From the NCBI RefSeq assembly GCF_018678075.1, contig NZ_JAHHIR010000033.1:82036-146035 (forward strand): a stretch of 64,000 nucleotides of DNA, written 5' to 3'. Every line of letters begins with the position of its first letter. Position 1 is the stretch's first letter. A model generated the notes under the pieces. That model was not told where the DNA came from and searched no databases. It saw only the letters and a list, made by a program, of their open reading frames with translations. The DNA is from Epibacterium ulvae. Its GTDB lineage: Bacteria; Pseudomonadota; Alphaproteobacteria; Rhodobacterales; Rhodobacteraceae. Positions 1 through 8,970 of this stretch are shown one piece after another. The translations under genes were made by a program, and so were the position numbers.

Positions 1-36
1 GAGGCCCGTTTTCGTTCACTTTGCTGAATTTTGCGT

Positions 37-1218
37 TCAGACCGCTTTGGCCAATGCATCCACCAAATCGGTCCGTTCCCAGCTGAACCCACCATCCGCA
101 TCCGGCGTCCGGCCAAAGTGGCCATAGGCAGCGGTGCGTTGGTAAATCGGCTTGTTCAGGCCCAGATGGGTGCGAATGCCACGGGGCGTCAGGTCGATCA
201 CCTGAGGGATTGCGGCTTCAATCGCTGCAGCCTCAACCTTGCCAGAGCCATGCAGATCCGCATAGATCGACAAAGGTGCGGCCACGCCGATCGCGTAAGA
301 CAGCTGAATGGTGCAGCGTTCGGCCATGCCAGCGGCGACCACGTTCTTTGCCAGATAGCGCGCAACGTAAGCCGCCGAGCGGTCCACTTTGGTCGGATCT
401 TTGCCGGAGAAGGCACCGCCACCATGCGGCGCGGCACCGCCATAGGTATCCACGATGATCTTGCGGCCCGTGAGACCCGCATCGCCATCCGGACCACCAA
501 TCACGAATTTCCCGGTTGGGTTTACGTGCCAGACGGTTTCATCCGTCAGCCAGCCATCGGGCAGAACTTCGTGGAAGTAAGGCTCGACAAGGGCGCGGAT
601 GTCGTTTGATGTCAGCGTCTCATCCAGGTGCTGTGTCGACAGAACCAGCGAGCTGACGCCAACCGGTTTGCCATCGCGATAAGAGACCGAGAGCTGCGAT
701 TTCGCATCCGGTCCCAGCGCAGGCTCGGTGCCGTCTTTGCGCACTTCGGCCAGACGTCGCAGAATGGCGTGCGAATACTGGATCGGCGCGGGCATCAAAG
801 CGTCCGTCTCATCCGTGGCATAGCCAAACATGATCCCCTGGTCGCCGGCACCTTCGTCCTTGTCCGCGGCGGCATCGACGCCTTGGGCAATATGTGCAGA
901 TTGCTCGTGCAGAAGGTTGGTAATTTCCACCGTCTCGTGGTGGAATTTATCCTGTTCGTATCCGATGTCTTTGATACAGGCGCGGGTGATCGCGTCGATC
1001 TTGCCCATGTAGTCGTGCAGCTTGTCCTGATCGGACAGGCCGACTTCGCCCCCAATAACCACGCGATTTGTGGTTGCAAAGGTCTCTGCTGCGACGCGGG
1101 CTTCCGGCTCTTCGGCCAGGAATGCGTCCAACACAGCGTCGGAAATCCGGTCACAGACTTTGTCTGGGTGACCTTCGGATACCGACTCCGAAGTAAACGT
1201 GTAATTTAATCGTGTCAT
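37..1218 (-). CDS. metK: S-adenosylmethionine synthase
   Basis: Makes S-adenosylmethionine from methionine and ATP in the cytoplasm. The protein has the N-terminal [11 protein letters not shown] motif (residues 10-20), the GAGDQG ATP-binding motif (about 123-128) and the [16 protein letters not shown] segment, and its length of 393 residues is normal for the family. An in-frame ATG at 1233 would add five residues, but it lies inside the riboswitch pseudoknot strand. I chose the ATG at 1218 because a GGAG Shine-Dalgarno sequence (1228-1231) sits 9 nt before it. The gene has its own promoter and a SAM/SAH riboswitch, so expression should fall when SAM is plentiful. It lies downstream of lnt on the same strand but is probably transcribed independently. 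Confidence 0.97.
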   Translation of the reverse strand: MTRLNYTFTSESVSEGHPDKVCDRISDAVLDAFLAEEPEARVAAETFATTNRVVIGGEVGLSDQDKLHDYMGKIDAITRACIKDIGYEQDKFHHETVEITNLLHEQSAHIAQGVDAAADKDEGAGDQGIMFGYATDETDALMPAPIQYSHAILRRLAEVRKDGTEPALGPDAKSQLSVSYRDGKPVGVSSLVLSTQHLDETLTSNDIRALVEPYFHEVLPDGWLTDETVWHVNPTGKFVIGGPDGDAGLTGRKIIVDTYGGAAPHGGGAFSGKDPTKVDRSAAYVARYLAKNVVAAGMAERCTIQLSYAIGVAAPLSIYADLHGSGKVEAAAIEAAIPQVIDLTPRGIRTHLGLNKPIYQRTAAYGHFGRTPDADGGFSWERTDLVDALAKAV

Positions 1219-1225
1219 TGGGAGG

Positions 1226-1272
1226 TGCTCCATTGGTTTAACTTGTCACGCCAGGAAGCCGTTGTGACAAGA
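1226..1272 (-). promoter_or_regulatory. SAM/SAH riboswitch upstream of metK
   Basis: On the minus strand a 7-bp stem is formed by TTGTCAC (1270-1264) and GTGACAA (1249-1243), enclosing a loop with AACGGCTTCCTGGC. This is followed by AATGGAGCA, which carries the GGAG Shine-Dalgarno of metK. The loop GGCTTCC can pair with the GGAGC strand to form the pseudoknot that hides the ribosome site. Loop sequence, pseudoknot partner and position before metK match the SAM/SAH riboswitch class described from Rhodobacterales. Ligand binding itself is inferred from that match. Confidence 0.9.
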
Positions 1273-1281
1273 GGTTCTCCC

Positions 1282-1310
1282 CGCATAAGCGGAGTGTGCT
1301 TCAAGGTCAA
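1282..1310 (-). promoter_or_regulatory. Predicted metK promoter
   Basis: On the minus strand TTGACC (1310-1305) and TATGCG (1287-1282) are separated by exactly 17 bp, a sigma-70-type arrangement. The start point would fall just before the riboswitch stem. The promoter overlaps the end of lnt by only a few bases, which supports separate transcription of metK. Confidence 0.6.
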
Positions 1311-1312
1311 TG

Positions 1313-2824
1313 TTATAGAGACGAGACCTTAACCGCCTGTTTGCGTCGCGCCACATAAATGTGGGAAAATGCGGGTATTCCGAGAAAAAAGACGCAAAAC
1401 CCCAACCAGGGCCAGTCACCCGTATGTGCATAAAGGGTCGCGGGCAGCGGCGCTGGAAGCTGTGCGTCAACGTATCCCGCCTGCCCCAGCGGGATCAATG
1501 CGTTGGGCACGATGCGGCCAAAGGGGTCAATCATGGCAGAAACACCGGTGTTTGCGACCCGGACCATCGGTAGACCTTGTTCCGCCGCGCGCATCTGCGC
1601 CTGAACCAGATGTTGCTGGGGGCCGGAGTAGGTGCCGAACCATGCGTCATTAGTCAACAAGGCGAGAAAATCGGGGCGATCCGCAACGGTTGGGACCTCA
1701 TGCGGGAACACGCCCTCATAACAGATCAGCGGCAAAAACCGCCCAACCGGTGAGGACAAAACAGGCTGGTTCGCCCCGGCCGTGTATCCGGAATTCGCCC
1801 GCGCCGCGAGACCGTAGATGCCAAAGCGCGCCACAAGATCCGGGAAGGGCATGTATTCGCCAAAGGGCACCAGATGCACCTTGTCATAGGTCTCTTGCGG
1901 TGTTCCTGCGGCGTCCAACAGCACTGCTGAGTTGAAGTATTTCCCGTCCTCTTCGCGCTGTATACCCATCAAGATCGGCGCGCCATTGGCGGATTGCGAA
2001 ATCACCCCAAGCGTATCGGTGGCATAGTTCAACAGCTGCGGCACAGCCGTTTCCGGCCAGACGATCAAATCCGGCTTCGGCGCGATCGCAGAATAGCCGA
2101 CCTGACGGCGGACAAAGTCCCAGCGTTTGTCTGGATCCCATTTCTCATCCTGAGGGGCGTTGGGCTGGACCAAACGCACCAGATGATCCGTTGTTGCGAC
2201 ATCTGCCGGTTTTGGCAGCGGCGGCAGCACCGTGAAGACAATCGCGACAGCCGTCCCGGACGGAAGCAGCGCCCACCATTTTTGTTGCAGCACCAGTGGC
2301 AAGGGGAGGAAGACCAAAAGTTTCGCCAAGGCGACCCCCTGCGGGCCGATCCATGGCAGCAGCCGCAGGGTAAGATCACCCACCGCAAGCTGCCCCAATG
2401 CGCCCCAAGGAAAACCGGTTAAGGCGTAGGCACGCAGGAACTCCACCAACGACCAAGCACCAATCAGCGCAAGGATACGCCAATTGCCGTGGCTCACCCG
2501 CTGCGCCACACAAAAGGCCGCGCCCCAAAACAGTGCAAGCCCCCCGGCCAAAAGCACCAGGGCAAAAGGTGCCATCCAACCATAGGTCGCCGCATCTATT
2601 TGGAAGGGTTCAACGATCCACGACAGACCCGTGGCAAAATACCCGGCCCCGAAACACCAGCCGAGCCACCAAGCACGCGCGCATGTGGTTTCGCGTAAGA
2701 AAAGAAAGGCAATACCAACAAGCGCCACCGGGGCAGCAAAGACCAAATTTGTTGGCGCCAGACCCTGGGCCATGACAGCGCCAAGACCCAGCGCAAGACC
2801 CAATGGCCCAAAGAGCCCCAGCAT
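1313..2824 (-). CDS. lnt: Apolipoprotein N-acyltransferase
   Basis: Inner-membrane enzyme that adds the third acyl chain to the N-terminal cysteine of lipoproteins, the last step of lipoprotein maturation. About six hydrophobic segments fill the N-terminal 200 residues and are followed by a nitrilase-type domain. The catalytic triad is visible as Glu258 (in IVWPETAVP), Lys315 (in YDKVHLVPFGEY) and Cys368 (in PLICYEG), using numbering from the ATG at 2824. A longer reading from 2893 would run into corC and adds an arginine-rich non-membrane stretch, so I reject it. The start lies 7 nt after the corC stop, so the two genes are probably cotranscribed and translationally linked. Length 503 residues is typical. 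Confidence 0.95.
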   Translation of the reverse strand: MLGLFGPLGLALGLGAVMAQGLAPTNLVFAAPVALVGIAFLFLRETTCARAWWLGWCFGAGYFATGLSWIVEPFQIDAATYGWMAPFALVLLAGGLALFWGAAFCVAQRVSHGNWRILALIGAWSLVEFLRAYALTGFPWGALGQLAVGDLTLRLLPWIGPQGVALAKLLVFLPLPLVLQQKWWALLPSGTAVAIVFTVLPPLPKPADVATTDHLVRLVQPNAPQDEKWDPDKRWDFVRRQVGYSAIAPKPDLIVWPETAVPQLLNYATDTLGVISQSANGAPILMGIQREEDGKYFNSAVLLDAAGTPQETYDKVHLVPFGEYMPFPDLVARFGIYGLAARANSGYTAGANQPVLSSPVGRFLPLICYEGVFPHEVPTVADRPDFLALLTNDAWFGTYSGPQQHLVQAQMRAAEQGLPMVRVANTGVSAMIDPFGRIVPNALIPLGQAGYVDAQLPAPLPATLYAHTGDWPWLGFCVFFLGIPAFSHIYVARRKQAVKVSSL

Positions 2825-2831
2825 TTTGCGC

Positions 2832-3737
2832 CTACTCCGCCGCGGCCTGCGGCAAGCGCACGCGCAGTCGTTTGATCCGGCGCGGGTCGGCATCCATCAC
2901 TTCGAACTCGATCCCTTCGGGGTGGCGGATCACTTCTCCGCGCGCAGGCACCCGTCCACAAAGGATAAAGACCAGTCCACCCAAGGTGTCGATCTCTTCC
3001 TCGTCGATGTCCTCATGGGCCGTCAGAGATCGCCCCAACTCTGTCTCGAATTCCGGCAGCGGGGTTTTCGCCTGCGCCACAAAACAACCGGGCTTTTCCT
3101 GGAACCAGGTCTGCAGCTCGTTTGCGTCGTGCTCATCCTCAATCTCACCCACGACCTGCTCGATAAGATCTTCGATGGTCACAAGCCCGTCGACGCCACC
3201 GTATTCATCGATGACAAGCGCCATATGGCGACGTTCGGCCTGCATCTTGGTCAAAAGGACCCCGATGGGCATTGAAGGCGGCACAAAGAGTAGCGGGCGC
3301 AGCATCTGTGTCAGGTCGAAATCATCGGAAACGCCATTGAACCCGCGTGTCAGCGCAAAATCCTTCAGGTGCGCCATGCCAATCGGCGTATCCAGCGTGC
3401 CTTCGTAGACGGGGATTCGCGTGAAACCACTGTCGCGAAACACCTGAACCAGCTCGTCCTGGGTGATCGCGGCCGGGATAGACACGATTTCAGCGGTGGG
3501 CGTTGCCACATCTTCCACCCGCAAGCGGCGCAGGTTTATCATCCCATGCGGCTGCTGAGGAACGGGCGCAAAGCCATTCACTTCAACGGGTTTTGGAGGC
3601 TCGTTGGCCGACAGATTGCCGAAAAATCGGCTGAGAAAACCAGGTTTTGAGGTGTCGATTGACCTCATCACCTCTTCGTTGTCGTTCTGCAGCGCGCGTT
3701 GCGCTGCGTTAGAACTGCCTTCAATGTCGCCCATCAA
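2832..3737 (-). CDS. corC: CBS-domain CorC/HlyC-family protein
   Basis: Cytoplasmic protein of the hemolysin C/CorC family, with a pair of CBS domains (about residues 70-195) that bind adenosine nucleotides and a C-terminal CorC_HlyC domain (about 205-290) ending in RRIKRLRVRLP. The family is linked to magnesium and cobalt efflux; here no transmembrane DUF21 domain is present, so it is the short soluble form. It lies in the conserved phoH-ybeY-corC-lnt order. ATG codons at 3737 and 3734 are both possible starts, differing by one residue. The exact physiological role in this organism is inferred from the family only. Confidence 0.9.
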   Translation of the reverse strand: MMGDIEGSSNAAQRALQNDNEEVMRSIDTSKPGFLSRFFGNLSANEPPKPVEVNGFAPVPQQPHGMINLRRLRVEDVATPTAEIVSIPAAITQDELVQVFRDSGFTRIPVYEGTLDTPIGMAHLKDFALTRGFNGVSDDFDLTQMLRPLLFVPPSMPIGVLLTKMQAERRHMALVIDEYGGVDGLVTIEDLIEQVVGEIEDEHDANELQTWFQEKPGCFVAQAKTPLPEFETELGRSLTAHEDIDEEEIDTLGGLVFILCGRVPARGEVIRHPEGIEFEVMDADPRRIKRLRVRLPQAAAE

Positions 3738-3773
3738 TCCTATCCGTTAAGGCCCCACAATAGGGTCGTCTAT

Positions 3774-4280
3774 TTATGTATATGGGTTAGGGATACCTAG
3801 TTTGCCAAGTATCTCCACCTCTATTCTTTCCATCAAAGTAGCATCTTCGTCACGAATGTGATCATAACCCAAAAGATGCAACATTCCGTGAACGACCAGA
3901 TGTCGCACGTGATCAACGATCGGTTTCCCTGCTTCTGCAGCTTCGCGTGCACAGGTTTCATAGGCAATCGCAATATCGCCGAGGGAAATTTCACCCGTAA
4001 AATCCGACTGAGGCATTGCCGGGTTTGCGCCTGGATACTCGGCTGCCAGCTCTTCGGCTGGCCAGCTCAGCACATTTGTGGCCTTGGGCTTGTCACGAAA
4101 TTCCGAATTGAGCTCGGCAATCCGCGCGTCATCACAGGCAAGGATAACCAATTCGCAGTCCTCGGCCTCCAGCGACATATGTGCAAGCGTGGCATCAACG
4201 GCCTCTTGCGCAAGGTCGACCAGCGCCGTGTCCTGCCAGCGGCTGTCTGCAATCTCGATGTCCAACATGCTTTCATCCAA
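3774..4280 (-). CDS. ybeY: Endoribonuclease YbeY (rRNA maturation factor)
   Basis: Single-strand-specific metallo-endoribonuclease needed for 16S rRNA 3' end processing and ribosome quality control. The zinc-binding signature HGMLHLLGYDH is at residues 131-141 (His131, His135, His141). The protein is 168 residues, normal for the family. Starts at residue 1 or at the ATG four codons later are both possible. It begins 12 nt after the phoH stop, which fits a shared transcript, and the two proteins are functionally linked in many bacteria. Confidence 0.95.
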   Translation of the reverse strand: MDESMLDIEIADSRWQDTALVDLAQEAVDATLAHMSLEAEDCELVILACDDARIAELNSEFRDKPKATNVLSWPAEELAAEYPGANPAMPQSDFTGEISLGDIAIAYETCAREAAEAGKPIVDHVRHLVVHGMLHLLGYDHIRDEDATLMERIEVEILGKLGIPNPYT

Positions 4281-4292
4281 CGGGCACAGGCG

Positions 4293-5306
4293 TTATGCCG
4301 GTGCTTCGTCGGCCTCATATGCTTCAATGATAGCCGCCACAAGAGGATGGCGCACGACATCGCGCGATGTGAAGTAATTAAAGCTGATCTTTGGCACATC
4401 GCCCAGCAGACGTTCTGCATCACGCAGGCCAGAGGTCACGCCACGCGGCAGATCAACCTGACTGCGGTCACCTGTGATCACCATACGCGAGCCCTCCCCC
4501 AGACGGGTCAGGAACATCTTCATCTGCATGGTCGTGGCATTTTGCGCCTCATCCAACACAACAAAAGCATTGGACAAGGTACGCCCACGCATAAACGCCA
4601 ATGGTGCAATCTCGATCGTCTTTTCTTCCTTCAGCTTGGCAAGCTGTTTGCCGGGCAAAAAGTCGTTCAACGCATCATAAAGCGGCTGCATATAGGGATC
4701 GACCTTTTCCTCCTGCGTGCCGGGCAAAAAGCCCAAGCGTTCACCTGCCTCGACGGCGGGGCGACATAGGATGATCTTGTCCACATGTCCGGTGATGTAC
4801 ATCGACACACCGACAGCCACCGCAAGATAGGTCTTACCCGTGCCTGCAGGGCCGATACCAAAGGCCATTTCATGCTCAAACAGCGACTGGACATAGGCTT
4901 TCTGCGCATCGGTGCGCGGCTCAACCAGCTTTTTACGAGTCTTGATCTCAACCTTGCCGCCACGAAACATTTCAAGCTGGTCACCGGTCGACGGCTCTTC
5001 CGCCGCCCTGGTGTCCATGCGCAGCTCGCGGTCCACATCGGCGACCTCAACACTGCGCCCGGTCTCTAATCGGTCGTAGAGCGCGGTCAGTACAGCCGCC
5101 GCCTGTTCACGCATTTCAGCATCGCCCATGATCGACAGCAGATTGCCTCGTCGGACGATTTGAACACCTAATTTTTGTTCGATTTCAGCCAGGTGTCGAT
5201 CGTATTCACCACAAAGGTCGATCAACAAACGATTATCAGGGAATTCCAAGAGCACTTCATGGGTCGTGGTCTGGTCTTCTGCAGGGTTCGGGGCACCAAA
5301 GGCCAA
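4293..5306 (-). CDS. phoH: PhoH-family ATPase
   Basis: Cytoplasmic P-loop ATPase of the PhoH family, associated with RNA metabolism. Walker A is GPAGTGKT (152-159) and Walker B is FVVLDEAQ (about 248-255), and the N-terminal 100 residues form the extra domain seen in this family. It is the first gene of the minus-strand run phoH-ybeY-corC-lnt. In many alphaproteobacteria miaB directly precedes phoH; here an OmpA-like/lipoprotein pair is placed between them. The biochemical role of PhoH proteins is only partly known. Confidence 0.93.
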   Translation of the reverse strand: MAFGAPNPAEDQTTTHEVLLEFPDNRLLIDLCGEYDRHLAEIEQKLGVQIVRRGNLLSIMGDAEMREQAAAVLTALYDRLETGRSVEVADVDRELRMDTRAAEEPSTGDQLEMFRGGKVEIKTRKKLVEPRTDAQKAYVQSLFEHEMAFGIGPAGTGKTYLAVAVGVSMYITGHVDKIILCRPAVEAGERLGFLPGTQEEKVDPYMQPLYDALNDFLPGKQLAKLKEEKTIEIAPLAFMRGRTLSNAFVVLDEAQNATTMQMKMFLTRLGEGSRMVITGDRSQVDLPRGVTSGLRDAERLLGDVPKISFNYFTSRDVVRHPLVAAIIEAYEADEAPA

Positions 5307-5403
5307 GCGGTTCTCCTGTTTCCGGCGTTACAGGTTAAGTCTGCCCTTGTCCCCGCCGCCGCGCAAGCTCCGATCACGAGATTTCATGTAAGTGAAACAA
5401 ATA

Positions 5404-5422
5404 GACCGCCCCAAGGGGCGGC
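5404..5422 (-). terminator. Hairpin after the lipoprotein gene
   Basis: A perfect 7-bp stem CCGCCCC/GGGGCGG (5406-5412 with 5415-5421) with a very short loop lies just downstream of the minus-strand lipoprotein gene. On that strand it is followed by a short T-rich stretch (CTATTTGTTTC), so it is a plausible but not ideal intrinsic terminator. It separates the envelope pair from phoH. Confidence 0.55.
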
Positions 5423-5449
5423 CATTTAAGCAGTTTATCGCCAATAAGA

Positions 5450-5767
5450 TCAGAGGCTGTCAGCAATATTGGAGCCCTGTTTGAACGGGCCTGTTGCAAC
5501 ATTGCGTGGCAGCTCGCTGTTGCAAACCGGCTTGCCATCTGGGGTACGGCGCAGGTCCGCATACCCTTCGACACCGTCATCAATAATCCAATGCTCACAT
5601 CCGTTTGGATCAACCCAGATCCCGGCGGTCAGCTGCGACAGATCCTTGCTGTCGGTGCCCCGGTCGAGAGATTTATTCGGGCCAACCACACCGTGGCCTG
5701 CCGAACATGCACTGGTCAGGCCGGCAACTGCGATCAGGGCGAAAACCTTGGTAACTTTCATACTCAC
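5450..5767 (-). CDS. Small lipoprotein with a WVDPxGCEHW motif
   Basis: A 105-residue protein with a hydrophobic signal segment ending GLTSAC, so Cys21 is the probable lipidation site, although the lipobox has Thr at -3 and is not perfect. The mature part contains WVDPNGCEHWIIDDG followed by TPDGKPVC. The same motif pattern is found in the OmpA-like protein encoded 6 nt upstream, so the two share a small domain and probably one transcript. I do not know a function for this domain. The two cysteines could form a disulfide in the periplasm. It is most likely an outer-membrane or periplasmic envelope component working with its neighbour. Confidence 0.8.
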   Translation of the reverse strand: MSMKVTKVFALIAVAGLTSACSAGHGVVGPNKSLDRGTDSKDLSQLTAGIWVDPNGCEHWIIDDGVEGYADLRRTPDGKPVCNSELPRNVATGPFKQGSNIADSL

Positions 5768-5773
5768 TCTCCC

Positions 5774-6343
5774 TTAACGCAGGCAGTAGATTTCGACACG
5801 ACGGTTTTCCGCCATGTTTGCAGCATTCGTGTTCGGCTGGCGCGGATCACGTTCACCATAGGCGCGCACGTCGAACAAGCGGGCACCAACGGAACGCGCA
5901 ACATTTGCTACCGCACCGGCGCGGCGCTGAGACAGGCTGATGTTATATTCATCAGAGGCGCGGCTGTCGGTGTGACCTGCAACAACAAACCCGCGGAAGC
6001 TGCCTTTTTTCGAATTGAAGAAGTCTTCAAGACGCTCGCGTCCTGCCGCGTTAATGTAATGCTTGTCGGTGGCAAAGAATTGATCCGTTGGCATCATGCC
6101 GCACAGCTCACCCCGGCGGCAAACCGGCTTGCCATCTGGGGTCACGTGCGGGGTCATGAAGCCTTCGGCGCCATCATCCATCACCCAATGTTCGCACCCA
6201 TCCGGATCGACCCAGATGGTTGGAATGTAACGTTCACCCACAATTGTACGCGTCTGGGCCGCAGCACCAGAAACCCCAAGAGCCAGCGCCAATGCACCCG
6301 CAGCAACGACTGCACCTAGTGTTTTTGCTTTTTCAATCACCAC
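5774..6343 (-). CDS. OmpA-family envelope protein
   Basis: A 189-residue exported protein. Residues 1-29 form a signal peptide ending GAAAQ. The middle holds the motif WVDPDGCEHWVMDDG and TPDGKPVC, shared with the downstream lipoprotein. The C-terminal ~110 residues are an OmpA-type peptidoglycan-binding domain, with GHTDSRASDEYNISLSQRRA and the conserved ENRRVEIY ending. It should sit in the periplasm or outer membrane and contact the cell wall. The gene is first in a two-gene minus-strand unit. No beta-barrel is present, so it is not a porin. Confidence in the OmpA domain is high, in a precise role low. Confidence 0.88.
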   Translation of the reverse strand: MVIEKAKTLGAVVAAGALALALGVSGAAAQTRTIVGERYIPTIWVDPDGCEHWVMDDGAEGFMTPHVTPDGKPVCRRGELCGMMPTDQFFATDKHYINAAGRERLEDFFNSKKGSFRGFVVAGHTDSRASDEYNISLSQRRAGAVANVARSVGARLFDVRAYGERDPRQPNTNAANMAENRRVEIYCLR

Positions 6344-6581
6344 GACCCGAAATCCTTCGCTCCGTTTCCCTCAACAAGGCCACAAAACAAACCCGCACAC
6401 AGACGGGTTTTGACCTAATTCCGCACGATCATACCCGCTTTAAGGACACAGGGCGCGGATTAATTCAATTCTTTCCACACAAGTTAATTCAGAATTGAGA
6501 ACACTAAAACAATTTTAAGGAAATTGTTGCCCGAACCGATGCAATACCGATGCAATAGAGACTCACTTTGGCACGGGATGC

Positions 6582-6608
6582 AAAAAAACCGCCACAGATG
6601 CGGCGGTT
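6582..6608 (-). terminator. Intrinsic terminator of miaB
   Basis: On the minus strand AACCGCC (6608-6602) pairs with GGCGGTT (6593-6587) around an 8-nt loop, and is followed by a run of seven T residues. It starts 26 nt after the miaB stop, a textbook intrinsic terminator. It indicates that miaB is not cotranscribed with the OmpA-like gene. Confidence 0.88.
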
Positions 6609-6633
6609 CTCTCACTCAAAAGGCGTAGTGCAG

Positions 6634-7959
6634 TCAGTCGATCAACTCACCGGCCAAGGAATTGGTGCGCGATTCAACAATCCGAACGCGCGCCAGATCG
6701 CCAATTTCGCGGCCGCAATCCTCGACATGGACGGAGTGCAGGTAATCGGATTTCCCAACCATCTGCCCCGGTTTGCGCCCCGCACGTTCAAACAAGACAC
6801 CGACTTCGCGACCAACCATACTGTCTTGGATTTCTTTCTGTTGCTGGGTCAGCAATGCCTGCAGGCGCTGCAAACGGTCGTCTGCTTCGGCAACGTCAAC
6901 CTGCGGGCGCTCTGCCGCGGGCGTGCCCGGACGAGTCGAATATTTGAAGGAATAGGCGGTGCCGTATTTCACTTCTTCGATCAGGTCGAGCGTGGCTTGG
7001 AAGTCTTCTTCGGTCTCTTCCGGGAAGCCGACAATAAAATCACCCGAGATCAAAATGTCCGGACGCGCCGCACGAATACGCTCGATCACGCGCAGATAGC
7101 TTTCGGCCGTGTGACTGCGGTTCATCCGTTTCAAAATACGGTCGGACCCCGCCTGAACCGGCAGGTGCAGATAAGGCATCAGTTTCTTGCAACTGCCATG
7201 CGCTTCGATCAGGTCATCTTGCATGTCGTTGGGGTGACTGGTGGTAAAGCGGATACGTTCCAGCCCGTCGACCTTGTCCAGCTCCCAGATCAGCTGCGCC
7301 AGCGACCAGTCACCGCCACTCGGGCCTCCGCCGTGATAGGCGTTGACGTTCTGCCCCAGCAGCGTGATCTCACGCACGCCGCGTTCAACCAGATCCCGCG
7401 CCTCGGTCAGGATACGATCCACCGGACGCGACACTTCGGCACCTCGTGTATAAGGCACCACGCAGAAAGCGCAGAATTTGTCGCAGCCTTCCTGCACCGT
7501 CAAAAATGCGGTCGGACCCCGTTTGGCCTTGGGGCGGCGTTTCAGCTTTTCGAATTTGTCTTCTTCGGGGAAATCGGTGTCCAGCACCTTTTCCCCCTGC
7601 CCCGCCTTGGCTTCCATCTCAGGCAGACGGTGGTAGCTTTGTGGGCCGACAACCAGATCCACCAAGGGCTGGCGGCGCATAATCTCTTCGCCCTCAGCCT
7701 GCGCGACACAGCCTGCGACACCGATTTTCAGATCCGGCTTGTCGGCTTTTAACCCTTTGAAGCGCCCCAGTTCGGAATAGACCTTCTCAGCCGCTTTTTC
7801 GCGGATGTGACATGTATTCAACAAGATCATGTCCGCATCATCGGGGCTTTTGGTCTCAACATAACCCTGCCCACCCAGCGTTTCCGCCATGCGTTCACTG
7901 TCATAGACGTTCATCTGACAGCCATAGGTCTTGATATATAGCTTCTTTGGAGCACTCAT
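6634..7959 (-). CDS. miaB: tRNA-2-methylthio-N6-dimethylallyladenosine synthase
   Basis: Radical-SAM methylthiotransferase that converts i6A37 of tRNA to ms2i6A37. The N-terminal UPF0004 domain has Cys14, Cys50 and Cys84 for the auxiliary cluster, and the radical SAM motif CDKFCAFC gives Cys159, Cys163 and Cys166. A TRAM domain ends the protein. An upstream in-frame start at 8037 adds 26 residues unlike the family, so I take the ATG at 7959 ([17 protein letters not shown]), giving 441 residues, which is normal. The gene is monocistronic by its terminator. Confidence 0.95.
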   Translation of the reverse strand: MSAPKKLYIKTYGCQMNVYDSERMAETLGGQGYVETKSPDDADMILLNTCHIREKAAEKVYSELGRFKGLKADKPDLKIGVAGCVAQAEGEEIMRRQPLVDLVVGPQSYHRLPEMEAKAGQGEKVLDTDFPEEDKFEKLKRRPKAKRGPTAFLTVQEGCDKFCAFCVVPYTRGAEVSRPVDRILTEARDLVERGVREITLLGQNVNAYHGGGPSGGDWSLAQLIWELDKVDGLERIRFTTSHPNDMQDDLIEAHGSCKKLMPYLHLPVQAGSDRILKRMNRSHTAESYLRVIERIRAARPDILISGDFIVGFPEETEEDFQATLDLIEEVKYGTAYSFKYSTRPGTPAAERPQVDVAEADDRLQRLQALLTQQQKEIQDSMVGREVGVLFERAGRKPGQMVGKSDYLHSVHVEDCGREIGDLARVRIVESRTNSLAGELID

Positions 7960-8087
7960 CGCGGTCAGCCTTCCAAACAGGGTGAGATCAGCCGCGGCAC
8001 ATAGCGTGAAACCGTACCGCTTGCAATGGAGGCGCAATTACTCGATTTTACAGCAAAAGGCCAGAATGGCATTACGGACCGGACGCG

Positions 8088-8963
8088 ATGACAGGCATTA
8101 TGTATCTTTCGTTTGACGATTTCCTCAGCCAGGCATCACAGTTGGGCAAAGGCCCCGTTGCGCTCATCTTTGTCGAAGATGACGTCGAGATCGCAACCAC
8201 CCTGCGCCATCACCTGGACTGCGGCTTCAAACATGTGGTCGCACTGACCCCGGATGCCTTTGATATCCCCAAGGATGTCGCGTCAAAAGTGCATCGGGTG
8301 CCGTTTGACTGTACGCCGCAGAATGCGGTGGCCAATGCGGTCAACGACATCAATGCGCGCGTGCCCCAAGGGTGCTGGCTCTATTACTGTTACAACGCGG
8401 AATTTCTGTTCTACCCGTTCTGCGAAACGCGCACCGTTGGCGAAATGCTGGCGTTCCATACCGAGGAACGCCGCGATGCGATGCTAACTTATGTGATTGA
8501 TCTGTATGCCGGTGATTTGCCGCAGACCCCATCAGCTGTTTCACTGGATCAGGCGCATCTGGATAAGTCAGGCTATTACGCGCAGGCCCGCAAAGACCCC
8601 GAGACCGGTCACCCCTGCGAACGCCAGCTTGATTTCTTTGGCGGGGTGCGCTGGCGGTATGAGGAACACATCCCGCAAGCCAGCCGCAAAATTGACCGTA
8701 TCGCGTTGTTCAAAAGCAAGCCTGGCCTCAAACTGCAGGGCGACCACACGTTCAATGATCAGGAATACAACACTTTTTCCTGCCCGTGGCACCATAACCT
8801 GACGGCTGCGATCTGTTCTTTCCGCACCGCCAAGGCGCTGAGACGCAATCCAGGCTCGCGTTTTGAGATCGACAGCTTTCGCTGGCACAATTCCACACCC
8901 TTTGAATGGCATTCACGCCAATTGCTGGATTTGGGGCTGATGGAGCCGGGACAGTGGTTTTGA
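8088..8963 (+). CDS. Conserved protein, possible glycosyltransferase-like fold
   Basis: A soluble protein of about 290 residues with no signal peptide. It opens with an alternating hydrophobic strand (VALIFVEDD) and HHLDCGFKHVVALTP, a pattern reminiscent of the start of family 2 glycosyltransferase-like domains, and has tryptophan- and histidine-rich segments near the C-terminus (WHHNLTAAICSFRTAKALRR, then WHNSTPFEWHSRQLLDLGLM). No complete DxD/ED-QxxRW signature set is evident, so the family assignment is tentative. The first ATG (8088) or the ATG at 8100 could be used. It stands alone between miaB and a small membrane-protein gene. Confidence 0.7.
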   Translation: MTGIMYLSFDDFLSQASQLGKGPVALIFVEDDVEIATTLRHHLDCGFKHVVALTPDAFDIPKDVASKVHRVPFDCTPQNAVANAVNDINARVPQGCWLYYCYNAEFLFYPFCETRTVGEMLAFHTEERRDAMLTYVIDLYAGDLPQTPSAVSLDQAHLDKSGYYAQARKDPETGHPCERQLDFFGGVRWRYEEHIPQASRKIDRIALFKSKPGLKLQGDHTFNDQEYNTFSCPWHHNLTAAICSFRTAKALRRNPGSRFEIDSFRWHNSTPFEWHSRQLLDLGLMEPGQWF

Positions 8964-8970
8964 TTACACA

